The notes under the pieces are model-generated. The model was not told the DNA's origin and searched no databases. It was given only the letters and a program-made list of their open reading frames with translations. Positions 46,734 to 56,012 of a stretch of DNA of 64,000 nucleotides are shown one piece after another. Location: positions 785,383 through 849,382 of the forward strand of contig NZ_BMES01000001.1 of the NCBI RefSeq assembly GCF_014636935.1, in the 5' to 3' direction. Every line of letters starts with the position of its first letter. Position 1 is the stretch's first letter. This stretch comes from Alsobacter metallidurans. Lineage in GTDB: Bacteria > Pseudomonadota > Alphaproteobacteria > Rhizobiales > Beijerinckiaceae. A program made the position numbers and the translations under genes.

Positions 46734-46828
46734 GGCGGCGGTTCTGTCAGCATCGCGGCGCAGAGCGCAAGTCCTCATGCGCCATCCCTCTCCCGGCGGG
46801 AAAATGACACGGCCGGCGGGGGACACGC

Positions 46829-48055
46829 ATGACGATCGCTGCTCCCTGGCTTTCCATCGTGGGCATCGGCGAGGACGGCCTCGACGGCGTCTCGCCCGCC
46901 GCGCGGCGCTGCGTCGAGCAGGCGGAGCTCCTGGTCGGCGGCGCGCGGCATCTCGCGCTCGTTGACGGCGTGGGATCGGCCCAGCGCATGGCGTGGCCGT
47001 CGCCACTGACCGACGCCATCCCGCGCCTGCTGGAATGGCGGGGGCGACGCGTCTGCGTGCTCGCCAGCGGCGACCCGTTCTTCTACGGCGTTGGCGCAAC
47101 GCTGGCGCCGCATGTCGCCGCCGATGAGGTTCACTGCCTGCCAGCGCCGTCCGCCTTCAGCCTCGCGGCGGCGCGGCTGGGCTGGCCGCTACAGGATTGC
47201 GCGCTGGTGTCCCTACACGGCCGGGCCTTTGAGCGCATCGCGCCGCACCTGCAGCCGGGCGCGCGCATCCTGGCGCTGAGCTGGGACGAGACCACGCCCG
47301 CCCGCCTGGCCGAACATTTGAGCGCGCGTCGCATGGGCGCCTCGCGGCTGGTCGTGCTGGAAGCTATGGGAGGTCCCCGCGAGCGGATCAGCGCCACCAC
47401 CGCCGAAACCTTCGCGATAGCGTCGATCGACCCGCTCAACCTCGTCGCGATCGAAGTGGTTGCAGAGCGCGGTGCGCCCGTGCTCTCGCTGGCCGCGGGG
47501 CTGCCGGACGGGTGGTTCGAGAACGACGGCCAGATCACCAAGCGCGAGATCCGGGCCATGACGCTCTCGGCGCTGGCGCCCCGGCGCGGGCAGCTGTTGT
47601 GGGACGTGGGCGCCGGGTCCGGCTCGGTCGGGATCGAGTGGATGCTGCGCTCGCCGGCCATGCGAGCCATCGCGATCGAGGCGCGGCCGGATCGCGCCGC
47701 GCGCATCCACCGCAACGCGCTCGCGTTGGGCGCGCCGGATCTCGACGTTCGGGAAGGCGAAGCGCCGGCCGCGCTGGCCGGACTGCCGACGCCCGACGCC
47801 ATTTTCGTGGGCGGAGGCGCCACCGACCCGGCCGTGCTGGACGCCGCCTGGGAGGCGCTTCCCGCGGGCGGCCGGCTCGTCGTGAACGCCGTCACGCTGG
47901 AAACCCAGGCGGAGCTGATGCGCCGCCATGCGGCGCTGGGCGGCGAACTCGTTTCGGTGCAGATCGCTCGCGCCGATCGGGTCGGGCCGTTCCACGGCTG
48001 GCGCCCGGCGATGCCGGTGGTGCAGTGGGCCGTCCTCAAGGGTGGCGCCGCATGA
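46829..48055 (+). CDS. cobL: Precorrin-6Y C5,15-methyltransferase (decarboxylating)
   Basis: 408 residues, a CbiE-CbiT fusion. The N-terminal methyltransferase has GIGEDGLDGVSPAARR and ASGDPFFYGVGATL. The C-terminal CbiT-type domain starts near 240 with WDVGAGSGSVGIEW and IFVGGGATDP. It methylates C5 and C15 and decarboxylates the C12 acetate. It starts a second plus-strand run (cobL-E-M-O-Q) after a 95-base gap with no visible riboswitch. Confidence 0.95.
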   Translation: MTIAAPWLSIVGIGEDGLDGVSPAARRCVEQAELLVGGARHLALVDGVGSAQRMAWPSPLTDAIPRLLEWRGRRVCVLASGDPFFYGVGATLAPHVAADEVHCLPAPSAFSLAAARLGWPLQDCALVSLHGRAFERIAPHLQPGARILALSWDETTPARLAEHLSARRMGASRLVVLEAMGGPRERISATTAETFAIASIDPLNLVAIEVVAERGAPVLSLAAGLPDGWFENDGQITKREIRAMTLSALAPRRGQLLWDVGAGSGSVGIEWMLRSPAMRAIAIEARPDRAARIHRNALALGAPDLDVREGEAPAALAGLPTPDAIFVGGGATDPAVLDAAWEALPAGGRLVVNAVTLETQAELMRRHAALGGELVSVQIARADRVGPFHGWRPAMPVVQWAVLKGGAA

Positions 48056-48468
48056 GCCGAACCGTTACCGCCATCGGGATCGGCTGTCGCGCCAGCTGTC
48101 CGGCCGACGCCATCGTGGCGCTGGTCAGGCGCGCTCTGGCCGCCGCCGCGGTGGCGGATGACGGCCTGCTGGCGATGTTCACCACCGTCGAGAAGCAGGC
48201 GGAGCCCGGCATTCCGGCCGCCGCAACCGCGCTCGCGATCCCGCTCGTCTACCTACCGCGCAGCGCGCTGGAAGCCGCAGCCCCGTCCGCCGCTACGCGC
48301 TCGGAACGGGTTGTCGCCCTATTCGGCGTGCCATCGGTGGCCGAAACCGCGGCGCTGGCCGGCGCGGGCCCGGGAGCGCGCCTCGTCCTGCCGCGCATCA
48401 GCGCGGACGGGGCGAGCTGCGCGGTGGCGGCGATCCCTCAGCCCCTTGCGGAAGACGTCCAGCCATGA
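48052..48468 (+). CDS. cobE: CobE cobalamin biosynthesis protein (CbiG C-terminal-like)
   Basis: 138 residues with the family start [32 protein letters not shown] and a VAETAAL motif. It corresponds to the C-terminal domain of CbiG. Its exact role in the aerobic pathway is unsettled. ATG overlaps the cobL stop and the stop overlaps cobM, both by 4 bases. Confidence 0.9.
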   Translation: MSRTVTAIGIGCRASCPADAIVALVRRALAAAAVADDGLLAMFTTVEKQAEPGIPAAATALAIPLVYLPRSALEAAAPSAATRSERVVALFGVPSVAETAALAGAGPGARLVLPRISADGASCAVAAIPQPLAEDVQP

Positions 48469-49247
48469 CGGTTCACTTTATCGGGGCCGGCCCCGGCGCG
48501 CCGGACCTCATCACGGTGCGGGGTCGCGACCTCATCGCACGCTGCCCGGTGTGCCTCTACGCCGGCTCGCTGGTGCCCAAGGAGCTGCTCTCCTACTGCC
48601 CGCCCAGCGCGCGCATCGTGGACACGGCCGCGCTGTCGCTGGAGAGCATCGCCGCCGAGTATGATAGCGCCCACGCGGCCGGATGGGACGTGGCGCGCCT
48701 CCATTCGGGCGATCTCTCCGTCTGGAGCGCCATGGGCGAGCAGATCCGGCTGCTCCAGGCGCGCGGGATCCCCTACACGGTGACGCCCGGCGTGCCCTCC
48801 TTCGCGGCAGCCGCCGCCGCATTGGGCCGCGAGCTCACGCTGCCGGAGGTTGCGCAGTCGCTAGTGCTCACGCGCACGCCCGGGCGCGCGTCCTCGATGC
48901 CGCCGCGTGAAACGCTGACAGCCTTCGCGCAGACCGGCGCGACGCTGGCGATCCACCTGTCCATTCACGTGCTCGGCAAGGTCGTCGCGGAGCTGGCGCC
49001 GTTCTACGGGCCCGATTGCCCGGTCGCGATCGTGTTTCGCGCCTCCTGGCCGGACGAGCGCATTCTGCGCGGTACGCTCGCCAGCATCGAGGCCGAGGCG
49101 GCCGCGTCGCCCATGGAGCGCACCGCGCTGATCCTGGTGGGCCCCGCTCTGGCCGCCGAGGATTTCCGCAACAGCGCTTTGTACGACGCCGACTACGCCC
49201 GCCGCTTCCGGACCCCCGGCTGGCGCGGCACGGGAGACCCCGCATGA
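48465..49247 (+). CDS. cobM: Precorrin-4 C11-methyltransferase
   Basis: 260 residues. An SAM-dependent tetrapyrrole methyltransferase. Motifs are [52 protein letters not shown] and [16 protein letters not shown]. It is translationally coupled to cobE and cobO by 4-base overlaps. Confidence 0.95.
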   Translation: MTVHFIGAGPGAPDLITVRGRDLIARCPVCLYAGSLVPKELLSYCPPSARIVDTAALSLESIAAEYDSAHAAGWDVARLHSGDLSVWSAMGEQIRLLQARGIPYTVTPGVPSFAAAAAALGRELTLPEVAQSLVLTRTPGRASSMPPRETLTAFAQTGATLAIHLSIHVLGKVVAELAPFYGPDCPVAIVFRASWPDERILRGTLASIEAEAAASPMERTALILVGPALAAEDFRNSALYDADYARRFRTPGWRGTGDPA

Positions 49248-49864
49248 CCGACACGACCGAAACCGACGACGAGCGCCGCCACCGCGAGAAGATGGCCAAG
49301 CGCAAGGCCGTGCAGGACGCCGAGGTGGCCTCCAAGACGGTGGAGTCCAAGGGCCTGCTGATCGTCCACACGGGCGCGGGCAAGGGCAAGTCCACCGCCG
49401 CGTTCGGCCTCGTGATGCGGGCTCTGGGCTATGGCTGGCAGGTCGGCGTGGTGCAGTTCATCAAGGGCGCGTGGGACACCGGCGAAAAGCACGCGCTGGA
49501 GCGGTTTCCCGAGCTGGTGCGCTGGCACACGATGGGCGAGGGCTTCACCTGGGAGACGCAGGACAAGGCCCGTGACATTGCGGCGGCCAGCGCCGCCTGG
49601 ACCAAGGCCAAGGAGCTGATGGCCGACCCGACGGTGCGCCTCCTCGTCCTTGACGAGCTCAACATCGCGCTGCGCTACGACTACCTCGACCTCGCCGATG
49701 TGGTCGCCACGCTGAGCGCCCGCCGGCCGGACCTGCACGTGGTCGTCACCGGCCGCAACGCCAAGCCGGAGATGATCGAGGCGGCGGACCTCGTGACCGA
49801 GATGACGCTGGTGAAGCACCACTTCAAGGCCGGCGTGAAGGCCCAGCAGGGCATCGAGTTCTGA
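49244..49864 (+). CDS. cobO: Cob(I)yrinic acid a,c-diamide adenosyltransferase
   Basis: 206 residues of the CobA/CobO/BtuR family. The P-loop is [15 protein letters not shown]. It has [27 protein letters not shown] and [21 protein letters not shown]. It attaches the adenosyl group to cobalt. ATG at 49244 overlaps the cobM stop; the stop overlaps the cobQ start (TGATG). Confidence 0.96.
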   Translation: MTDTTETDDERRHREKMAKRKAVQDAEVASKTVESKGLLIVHTGAGKGKSTAAFGLVMRALGYGWQVGVVQFIKGAWDTGEKHALERFPELVRWHTMGEGFTWETQDKARDIAAASAAWTKAKELMADPTVRLLVLDELNIALRYDYLDLADVVATLSARRPDLHVVVTGRNAKPEMIEAADLVTEMTLVKHHFKAGVKAQQGIEF

Positions 49865-51342
49865 TGCGCGAGCCGGCCGCCCCGCGCGCCCGGGCGCTGA
49901 TGTTCCAGGGCACGGGCTCGGACGTCGGCAAGTCGCTGGTGGTGGCCGGGCTCTGCCGGGCCTATCGCAATCGCGGGCTGCGTGTGCTGCCGTTCAAGCC
50001 GCAGAACATGTCCAACAACGCCGCCGTCACGGCCGACGGCGGCGAGATTGGTCGCGCCCAGGCGCTGCAGGCCCGCGCCTGCGGCGTTCCGACCAGCGTT
50101 CACATGAACCCAGTGCTGCTGAAGCCGCAAAGCGAGATCGGCTCGCAAGTGGTGGTGCAGGGCCGCATCGTCGGCGCCGCCCGGGCGCGCGAGTACCAAT
50201 CCTGGAAGCCGCGCCTGATGGCGGCCGTGCAGGAGAGCTTCGCGCGGCTGCGCCAGGAGGCCGATCTCGTGCTGGTGGAAGGCGCGGGCAGCGCCGCCGA
50301 GGTCAACCTCCGCCGCAACGACATCGCCAACATGGGCTTCGCCCGCCTGGCTGACGTCCCGGTGGTGCTGGTCGGCGACATCGACCGGGGCGGCGTCATC
50401 GCCCAAGTGGTCGGCACGCGCGCGGTGCTCGATCCGGAGGACGCCGCCATGGTGGCGGGGTTCCTGATCAACAAGTTCCGCGGCGACCCGACGCTGTTCA
50501 CAGCCGGCATGGACCTCATCGCCGAGCGGGCAGGGTGGCCGGCGCTGGGGCTGATCCCGTTCTTCGCCGACGCCGGCCGCCTGCCGGCCGAGGACGCCGT
50601 GGCGCTGGACGTCCGCGCCCGCCCGGCGGACGCCCCGGTCACGATCGCGGTCCCGGTGCTGCCGCGCATTTCGAACTTCGACGATCTCGATCCGCTGAAG
50701 AACGAGCCCGGCGTGCGCCTGCTCCTGCTCAAGCGCGGCGAGCCCCTTCCGGGCGACACGGACGTGGTGATCCTGCCGGGCTCCAAGGCGACGATCGCGG
50801 ACTTGGCCGCCCTGCGCGCCGAGGGCTGGGACATCGACATCCGGGCGCATGTCCGCCGGGGCGGGCGCGTACTGGGCCTGTGCGGCGGCTACCAGATGCT
50901 GGGCGCCACGATCGCCGATCCGCACGGCATGGAGGGGCCGGCGCAGACCGCGCCCGGCCTCGGGCTGCTGGCCGTGGACACAGTGATGACGGCAGAGAAA
51001 CGGCTGGAAAGCGTCGCGGGAGCAAGCCTGGACGAGGACGCCCCCTTTAGCGGCTACGAGATGCACATCGGAAGCACGACAGGGCCCGACATTGCCCGCC
51101 CGGTGCTGCGCTTCGCGGATGGGCGGCTCGACGGCGCGGCCTCGCCCGATGGCCGCGTGCGCGGCGTGTACGTTCATGGCCTGTTTGGAGACGATTCCCA
51201 GCGCGCCGCCTGGCTGCGCTGGATGGGGGCGCAACCGTCCGGCTACGCCTATGAGGCGGACGTCGAGGCGACGCTGGACGCGCTCGCCGCCCATCTGGAG
51301 CGGCATGTCGACCTCGATCGGCTGCTCAGCTTCGCCAGATGA
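49864..51342 (+). CDS. cobQ: Cobyric acid synthase
   Basis: 492 residues. It amidates carboxylates b, d, e and g. The N-terminal ATPase has [20 protein letters not shown] and [12 protein letters not shown]. The amidotransferase domain has the nucleophile Cys in [11 protein letters not shown] and a His in GYEMHIG. The final 17 bases overlap the end of the convergent cbiB. Confidence 0.96.
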   Translation: MREPAAPRARALMFQGTGSDVGKSLVVAGLCRAYRNRGLRVLPFKPQNMSNNAAVTADGGEIGRAQALQARACGVPTSVHMNPVLLKPQSEIGSQVVVQGRIVGAARAREYQSWKPRLMAAVQESFARLRQEADLVLVEGAGSAAEVNLRRNDIANMGFARLADVPVVLVGDIDRGGVIAQVVGTRAVLDPEDAAMVAGFLINKFRGDPTLFTAGMDLIAERAGWPALGLIPFFADAGRLPAEDAVALDVRARPADAPVTIAVPVLPRISNFDDLDPLKNEPGVRLLLLKRGEPLPGDTDVVILPGSKATIADLAALRAEGWDIDIRAHVRRGGRVLGLCGGYQMLGATIADPHGMEGPAQTAPGLGLLAVDTVMTAEKRLESVAGASLDEDAPFSGYEMHIGSTTGPDIARPVLRFADGRLDGAASPDGRVRGVYVHGLFGDDSQRAAWLRWMGAQPSGYAYEADVEATLDALAAHLERHVDLDRLLSFAR

Positions 51343-52321
51343 GCGCAGCGGCCAGCGCCGCGCCCACAAGCCACTGGATCACGCAGGCCCGGCGATAAAG
51401 CGCCAGCGCCGCCCGGATGTCGGCCGCTGTCGCCTCACGCCGGCCGTCGCCCATGAAGGCGTCGTCCACGAGCGCATCGGCATAGACGCGCGGTCCCGCC
51501 AACGCCAGCCCGAGCGCGCCCGCCATGGCGGCCTCGGGCCAGCCGGCGTTCGGAGAGCGGTGCTTGCCGGCGTCCCGCCAGACGGCCCGCAACGCGCCGC
51601 CGGCCGAGGCGCCGGGCGTGACCAGCGCGGCGAGCGTCAGCCAGAGCGCGGCGAGGCGCGAGGCCGGGAGATTGATCAGGTCGTCGAAGCGGGCCGCGGC
51701 CCATCCGAACGCCGCGTGCCGCGGCGTGCGGTGGCCGATCATGCTGTCGGCCGTGTTGGCGGCCTTGTAGAGCGCTCCGCCCGGCAGCCCCGCCGCGCAG
51801 AGCCAGAACGCAGGCGCGACCACGCCGTCGGAGAAGTTCTCGGCCAGGCTCTCGATCGCGGCGCGGCAGACGCCCGCCTCGTCCAGCGCCTTTGGGTTCC
51901 GGCCGACGATCATCGACACGGCCGCCCGTCCCCCCTCCAGGCCATTCCGGTCCAGTCCGGCCGCAACGGCGCGCACATGCTCGTCGAGGCTCCGCTGCGC
52001 CGGCAGGCTGGCGGCGAGCACGACCAGGGAGATGAAGCCCGCCCCGAACCCGCCCAGCACGGCCTGCGTCGCCAGCGCTGCACAGCCCACGGCGCCCAGC
52101 AGGATCAGGAGCGCCACGACGCCGCGAGCCCGCCGGCGGGCGAACGGATCACCGTCGCGGTTCAAGCCTCGATCCAGCCAGCCGATAAGCGCCCCCATCC
52201 AGGTGACCGGATGGCCGATGACGCGGTACACAGCAGTCGGATATCCGAGCGAAGCCTCCAGCGCGAGCGCCAGGAGGCCCAGCACCACGTGGGAGCCCAT
52301 CAGGTGGGATTCGAATGACAT
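51326..52321 (-). CDS. cbiB: Adenosylcobinamide-phosphate synthase (CbiB/CobD)
   Basis: 331 residues, an inner-membrane protein that attaches the aminopropanol linker. It has [18 protein letters not shown] near the start, a helix [57 protein letters not shown] and [20 protein letters not shown]. In Pseudomonas denitrificans naming this is CobD. The ATG lies within ATGACAT, shared head to head with the cobC start; an internal ATG at 52300 is possible. Confidence 0.95.
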   Translation of the reverse strand: MSFESHLMGSHVVLGLLALALEASLGYPTAVYRVIGHPVTWMGALIGWLDRGLNRDGDPFARRRARGVVALLILLGAVGCAALATQAVLGGFGAGFISLVVLAASLPAQRSLDEHVRAVAAGLDRNGLEGGRAAVSMIVGRNPKALDEAGVCRAAIESLAENFSDGVVAPAFWLCAAGLPGGALYKAANTADSMIGHRTPRHAAFGWAAARFDDLINLPASRLAALWLTLAALVTPGASAGGALRAVWRDAGKHRSPNAGWPEAAMAGALGLALAGPRVYADALVDDAFMGDGRREATAADIRAALALYRRACVIQWLVGAALAAALIWRS

Positions 52322-53403
52322 CGCGCGCGCCGGACGGCCTTGAGGATCAGAGGGACGGAGTTCCGGCCGACGCTGGCGCGGCTGGAGGCGCGAACTACTA
52401 CCATGGCGGAGCCTTGGCGGCAGCCCGTGCGCGGTTCCCCGACGCGCCCCAGCCCTGGATCGACCTGTCCACCGGCATCAACCCGGTCGCTTACCCTGTC
52501 GGGTCAATCTCCGCCGACGCCTGGATGCGGCTGCCGGATAGCGAGGACACGGCTGAACTGGAGCGCGTCGCCGCCGACGCCTATGGGGCGCCCGATCCGG
52601 CCTCGGTGGTGGCGGCGCCAGGCGCCCAGGCGCTGATCCAGGTGCTGCCTGGCCTGCTGCGCCCCCGGCGCGTGGGGGTGCTCGGCTTCACCTACGCGGA
52701 GCACGCCCGCTGCTTTCGAAGACTTGGAGCCGATGTCGTCACGCTCGACAGCCTCGATGAAGCCGCGGCTTCCGACGTCGTGGTGGTCGTGAACCCGAAC
52801 AATCCGGACGGCCGCCTGGTCCCGCCCGCTCGTCTTCTGGAGGCAGGCGCTCGCTTGGCGTCCCAGGGGGGCGCGCTGGTTGTGGACGAAGCATTTCTGG
52901 ACGTTCTCGACCCCGCCTTGAGCGTCGCAGACAACGCCGCCGATGCCGGCGTCATTGTGCTCCGCTCCTTCGGCAAGTTCTACGGTCTTGCCGGACTGCG
53001 GTTGGGCTTCGCGATCGCGCCACTTCGCATCGCGCGCGCGTTGCGGGACGCGCTCGGTCCCTGGGCGCTGAGCGGTCCAGCGATCCAGGTCGGCGCGCGC
53101 GCCCTTGCGGACGCCGCATGGCTGCGCGACCAGAGGCGGCGCCTAGCCGCCGACGCCGCCCGGATGGACGCCCTTCTGATGGGTCACGGTTTCAGGATCG
53201 TGGGTGGAACGCCGCTGTTTCGCCTGGCCGAGCACGACGCCTCCGAGCGCCTTTTCGAACTCCTGGGCGCACAGGGCGTGCTGGTCCGCCCCTTTCCGCA
53301 AAGGCCTGCTTGGCTACGGTTCGGCCTCCCGGAGCCAGACGTTTGGGACTTGCTGCACCGCCGCATGGAGAATGCCGTTCGCTCCGCATGCAACCAAAGT
53401 TGA
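52315..53403 (+). CDS. cobC: CobC, threonine-phosphate decarboxylase-like
   Basis: 362 residues, a PLP-dependent fold-type I enzyme. It has YYHGGALAAARARFPDAPQP, IDLSTGINPVAYP, VVVVNPNNPDGRL and the PLP-lysine region VLRSFGKFYGLAGLRLGFAI. It probably supplies the (R)-1-amino-2-propanol phosphate linker for CbiB. AGGTGGGA sits 5 bases before the ATG. About 28 N-terminal residues before NYYHGG are variable, so a later start is possible. Confidence 0.92.
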   Translation: MTSRAPDGLEDQRDGVPADAGAAGGANYYHGGALAAARARFPDAPQPWIDLSTGINPVAYPVGSISADAWMRLPDSEDTAELERVAADAYGAPDPASVVAAPGAQALIQVLPGLLRPRRVGVLGFTYAEHARCFRRLGADVVTLDSLDEAAASDVVVVVNPNNPDGRLVPPARLLEAGARLASQGGALVVDEAFLDVLDPALSVADNAADAGVIVLRSFGKFYGLAGLRLGFAIAPLRIARALRDALGPWALSGPAIQVGARALADAAWLRDQRRRLAADAARMDALLMGHGFRIVGGTPLFRLAEHDASERLFELLGAQGVLVRPFPQRPAWLRFGLPEPDVWDLLHRRMENAVRSACNQS

Positions 53404-53529
53404 AATCCGGCCTACCCTTTTAAGCATAGTCACAAGATAAGCAGATGAACGAATGCCAATCTTTGCACTTGCTGCTTGAATTGTAGTTCTCGCCGCTATA
53501 GTTGCACTCCTGACATCGCGGAGCGCACA
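53404..53529 (+). promoter_or_regulatory. AT-rich promoter region of the second mucR gene
   Basis: This 126-base gap is AT-rich, like the one before the first mucR. TTGAAT (53476-53481) and TATAGT (53497-53502) are possible -35/-10 boxes, though the 15-base spacer is short. GGAGCG (53519-53524) is the ribosome site. Confidence 0.35.
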
Positions 53530-53985
53530 ATGACCGAGAACGCCGATTATGCCCTCGACCTCGTGGCCGATATTGTTTCAGCCTATGTTTCGAACAACAG
53601 TCTTTCTGCGGCCGAACTGCCTGCGCTGATCGCCAGCGTCCACGGCGCGCTCAACCAAGTCACCACTGGCAAGGTCGAAGAGCCGGCCGTGGAATTGAAG
53701 CCTGCCGTTTCGGTGAAGAAGTCGATCACCCCGGATGCGATCATCTGCCTGGAGGATGGCAAGTCCTTCAAGTCGCTGAAGCGTCACCTTGCGACCAAAT
53801 ACGGAATGACGCCGGACGACTATCGCGCTCGTTGGGGCCTGCCCAAGGATTACCCGATGGTGGCGCCGAACTACGCGGCCGCGCGCTCCGCGCTGGCCAA
53901 GACGATGGGCCTCGGCCAGGGCCGCCGGAAGCCCGAGCCAGAGCCGGTCAAGACCCGCAAGACCCGCAAGCTCGCGAATGCCTGA
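53530..53985 (+). CDS. mucR: MucR/Ros-family transcriptional regulator (second copy)
   Basis: 151 residues, closely similar throughout to the protein at 25929 (shared DLVADIVSAYVSNN, CLEDGK, FKSLKRHL, KYGMTP, YPMVAPNYAA). The same zinc-site changes occur: Cys73 and His86 are kept, Asp76 replaces the second cysteine, Lys90/Tyr91 replace the final histidine. The basic tail differs (KTRKTRKLANA). ATG at 53530 matches the paralogue's start. A terminator follows. Confidence 0.93.
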   Translation: MTENADYALDLVADIVSAYVSNNSLSAAELPALIASVHGALNQVTTGKVEEPAVELKPAVSVKKSITPDAIICLEDGKSFKSLKRHLATKYGMTPDDYRARWGLPKDYPMVAPNYAAARSALAKTMGLGQGRRKPEPEPVKTRKTRKLANA

Positions 53986-54031
53986 GCGATGGTTGCGGTC
54001 GGCCTACCGCAGCTCCAGCACGGATCAGGAA

Positions 54032-54057
54032 AGCCCGGCTTCGGCCGGGCTTTTTTT
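54032..54057 (+). terminator. Rho-independent terminator after the second mucR
   Basis: AGCCCGGC-TTCG-GCCGGGCT followed by a run of seven T, 46 bases after the stop. It is the clearest terminator in the window. Confidence 0.92.
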
Positions 54058-54126
54058 CGCCAGGAGGTTACCCCGTAGGTGGGCGTCGGCAGCGTCGGGC
54101 ATGGACGCTAAAGCGAGAGAGCGCGC

Positions 54127-54519
54127 CTAAAGGCGACCGGCGTCGTGGCAGACCGCCTCGATGTTGTGGCCGTCGGGATCAAAGACGAAAGCGCCATAGT
54201 AGTTGGGATGATAGTGCGGCCGCAGGCCGGGCGGGCCGTTGTCGCTAGCGCTCGCCGCGATCGCGGCGGCGTAGAAGTCGTCCACCGCGGCTTCATCAAC
54301 GGCCGAAAACGCGACGTGGAGACGCCCGACGATCGGCTGGCCCTCGGTGATCCAGAACTGCGGTCGCCCATCCTTGCCGAAGCCCGCATGGGCGCCGCTT
54401 GCGCTCGCGCCGTCGTCGACTTCCATGACGAGTTCATAGCCGAGCGTGCCGAGCACCTTTTTGTAAAACTCCAGCGACTGCACGTAGTTCGAGACCGGAA
54501 AGCCGATATGGTCGAGCAT
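54127..54519 (-). CDS. VOC-family (glyoxalase-like) protein
   Basis: 130 residues, a single vicinal-oxygen-chelate module. It has MLDHIGFPVSNYVQSLEFYK, LHVAFSAVDEAAVDDFY, YYGAFVFDPDGHNIEAV. Putative metal ligands are His4, the His of LHVAF and the Glu of NIEAV. Function is unknown. This is a different subfamily from the VOC protein at 8542. Confidence 0.85.
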   Translation of the reverse strand: MLDHIGFPVSNYVQSLEFYKKVLGTLGYELVMEVDDGASASGAHAGFGKDGRPQFWITEGQPIVGRLHVAFSAVDEAAVDDFYAAAIAASASDNGPPGLRPHYHPNYYGAFVFDPDGHNIEAVCHDAGRL

Positions 54520-54627
54520 GGGGTTCTCCTCAGGCGGAGAAACCTAAAGCTGAAACCTCTGCGCGTGAAGCTCGCGCGTCCGGCGCCGCTCGGCCGCAGA
54601 AACGATCCCGGCCGAAGCCGCGATCGA

Positions 54628-55071
54628 TCAGGCCACCATTGTGAGTTCGGCTTCCACGCGGGCCGGTATGAAGGCCTCCGCGGTTCCGTCTTCGCCGGCC
54701 GCCACGTCCTCGATGGACGCGCCGACGTCCTGGGCTTCGCGAGCGATTTCCTTGGCGATGCGCACCAGGGTCGGGCGGCTCTTGTCGAGCAGGGGAGCGA
54801 GCCAGTCGGACATCTCGGCCGTGAGAACGCCGATGGGGCGCTCGCCCCATACCGCATAGTCGACCACGTTTGCGACGAGCCAAGCTCCGTAGGCGCGGTC
54901 GTAGCGCCGCACGTCGCGCTCGAGCCGGATGAGCACCTCGATCTCCTCGCGCGAACTGACGCCATCCGGCAGCACCTTGCGATGCAGTCGCTGCACGTCG
55001 CCAAAGGTGATGCGCCCGGTGCGGGAGACGATTTCGGCGAAAGCCGTGAGGGCGGTATGGGAGTTGGTCAT
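54628..55071 (-). CDS. Conserved protein of unknown function
   Basis: 147 residues from ATG at 55071 (MTNSHTALTAFAEIVSRTGR). Helical and acidic, with ITFGDVQRLHRKVLPDGVSS, VVDYAVWGERPIG and EMSDWLAPLL. The pattern looks like a small all-alpha soluble domain common in Hyphomicrobiales, but I assign no function. A perfect inverted repeat lies 21-47 bases upstream of the start, suggesting an operator or leader hairpin. Confidence 0.7.
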   Translation of the reverse strand: MTNSHTALTAFAEIVSRTGRITFGDVQRLHRKVLPDGVSSREEIEVLIRLERDVRRYDRAYGAWLVANVVDYAVWGERPIGVLTAEMSDWLAPLLDKSRPTLVRIAKEIAREAQDVGASIEDVAAGEDGTAEAFIPARVEAELTMVA

Positions 55072-55091
55072 GGCGTCTGCTCGCGGTGGTC

Positions 55092-55118
55092 GCTTGAATG
55101 TCTTGCAGCCATTCAAGC
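55092..55118. promoter_or_regulatory. Perfect 9-base inverted repeat upstream of the conserved unknown gene
   Basis: GCTTGAATG (55092-55100) and CATTCAAGC (55110-55118) are separated by 9 bases. A further AATCGAT pair flanks GTTCA...TGAAC at 55153-55193. The region is AT-rich. It could be an operator or a 5' leader hairpin. Confidence 0.45.
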
Positions 55119-55250
55119 CGCCACTGCTGGCCGCCACGTTAAAAACGATGCTGAATCGATGTTCAGGTTAAATGAACGTGTTCAATCGATTGCCGAGATC
55201 TTACTTCACGATCTGAAAACCATGCAGCCGCACGTCTGGCCGGTGACATG

Positions 55251-55278
55251 AAAAAGCCCCGCCGAAGCGGGGCTTTTC
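55251..55278 (-). terminator. Terminator downstream of the csbD-like gene, probably bidirectional
   Basis: AAAAAGCCCCGC-CGAA-GCGGGGCTTTTCC. The stem is perfect and has an A run on one side and a T run on the other, so it can work in both directions. It lies 19 bases after the minus-strand stop at 55297. Confidence 0.85.
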
Positions 55279-55296
55279 CTTCGCCGTGCAGGAAGC

Positions 55297-55512
55297 TCAG
55301 AGCTTCTTGTTGGCGGTGTCCGAAATCTTGTCGGCCATGTTCTTGGCGCCGGCCTTGGCGTCGCCCATGGCCTGCTGAGCCTCGCCCTTGGCCTCCTGGG
55401 CCATGCCCTCGGCGCGCATCTTGTCGGAGCCGACGACCTTGCCGATGCCCTGCTTGATGTTGCCCATGGCTTCGTTGCCCAAGCCGGCGGCCTTGTCGGT
55501 GGTGCTACCCAT
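55297..55512 (-). CDS. CsbD-family stress protein
   Basis: 71 residues, small, very hydrophilic and helical: DKAAGLGNEAMGNIKQGIGK, GSDKMRAEGMAQEAKGEAQQ, ending in KISDTANKKL. The family is a general-stress protein of unknown action. ATG at 55512 follows GGGAG at 8 bases; a longer frame to 55596 is not supported. Confidence 0.9.
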   Translation of the reverse strand: MGSTTDKAAGLGNEAMGNIKQGIGKVVGSDKMRAEGMAQEAKGEAQQAMGDAKAGAKNMADKISDTANKKL

Positions 55513-55657
55513 TTTAAGTCTCCCGTTGTGTACGCTTGCGTCGGGAAGTGAACGGGTTTCGGGAGGGAAGGTTCCGGAAAACATGCGGCGATCCACGGTT
55601 GGCGAGTTCCGTCGACGCGCTTATCTGTGACGGATCGAAAGTCGCCACGAGCCAGCC

Positions 55658-56002
55658 ATGACGGTCATCCCGCTGTTTCCAACGCCACGCGACGAGATTG
55701 TCCGGCTCGAAGAGCAGATCGAGGCGTTAGGCGAGGCGGTCGAGCGTTCGCGCAAGCTCATCACGCTCTCGCGAGCCGCAGCCGTGCTGGGAGCCGTTTC
55801 GCTGGTGGTGGTCGCGACGGGAGTCGCGGCGCTGAATTCATCCGTGACGCTGTTCGGCATCGCGACCTTGCTCGGCGGCATGGTGCTGGCCGGCTCCAGC
55901 CGCAGCACCCTCGACGAACATGTCGAGGCGCTCGAAAAGGCCCGGCAGGCGCGCGACGCTCTGATCGACGAGGTCGCGCCTGTGTCGGTGACGCTTCACT
56001 GA
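55658..56002 (+). CDS. Small two-helix membrane protein (hypothetical)
   Basis: 114 residues. A short coiled segment (EEQIEALGEAVERSRKLI) is followed by two membrane helices (about 39-60 and 63-80, AAAVLGAVSLVVVATGVAAL and VTLFGIATLLGGMVLAG), then a second coiled segment (LDEHVEALEKARQARDALID). I do not recognise a family. It is convergent with the methyltransferase at 56013. Confidence 0.65.
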   Translation: MTVIPLFPTPRDEIVRLEEQIEALGEAVERSRKLITLSRAAAVLGAVSLVVVATGVAALNSSVTLFGIATLLGGMVLAGSSRSTLDEHVEALEKARQARDALIDEVAPVSVTLH

Positions 56003-56012
56003 GGAGTCCGCC

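Noticed and set aside
46779-46822. CCCTCTCCCGGCGGGA stretch between cobK and cobL, considered as a further repeat copy or riboswitch
   Set aside because: Only a short half-arm is present and no B12-box or paired arm is visible, so it is not called.
49681-51369. Minus-strand open frame of 562 codons opposite cobO/cobQ
   Set aside because: Shadow frame. cobO and cobQ motifs are intact on the plus strand.
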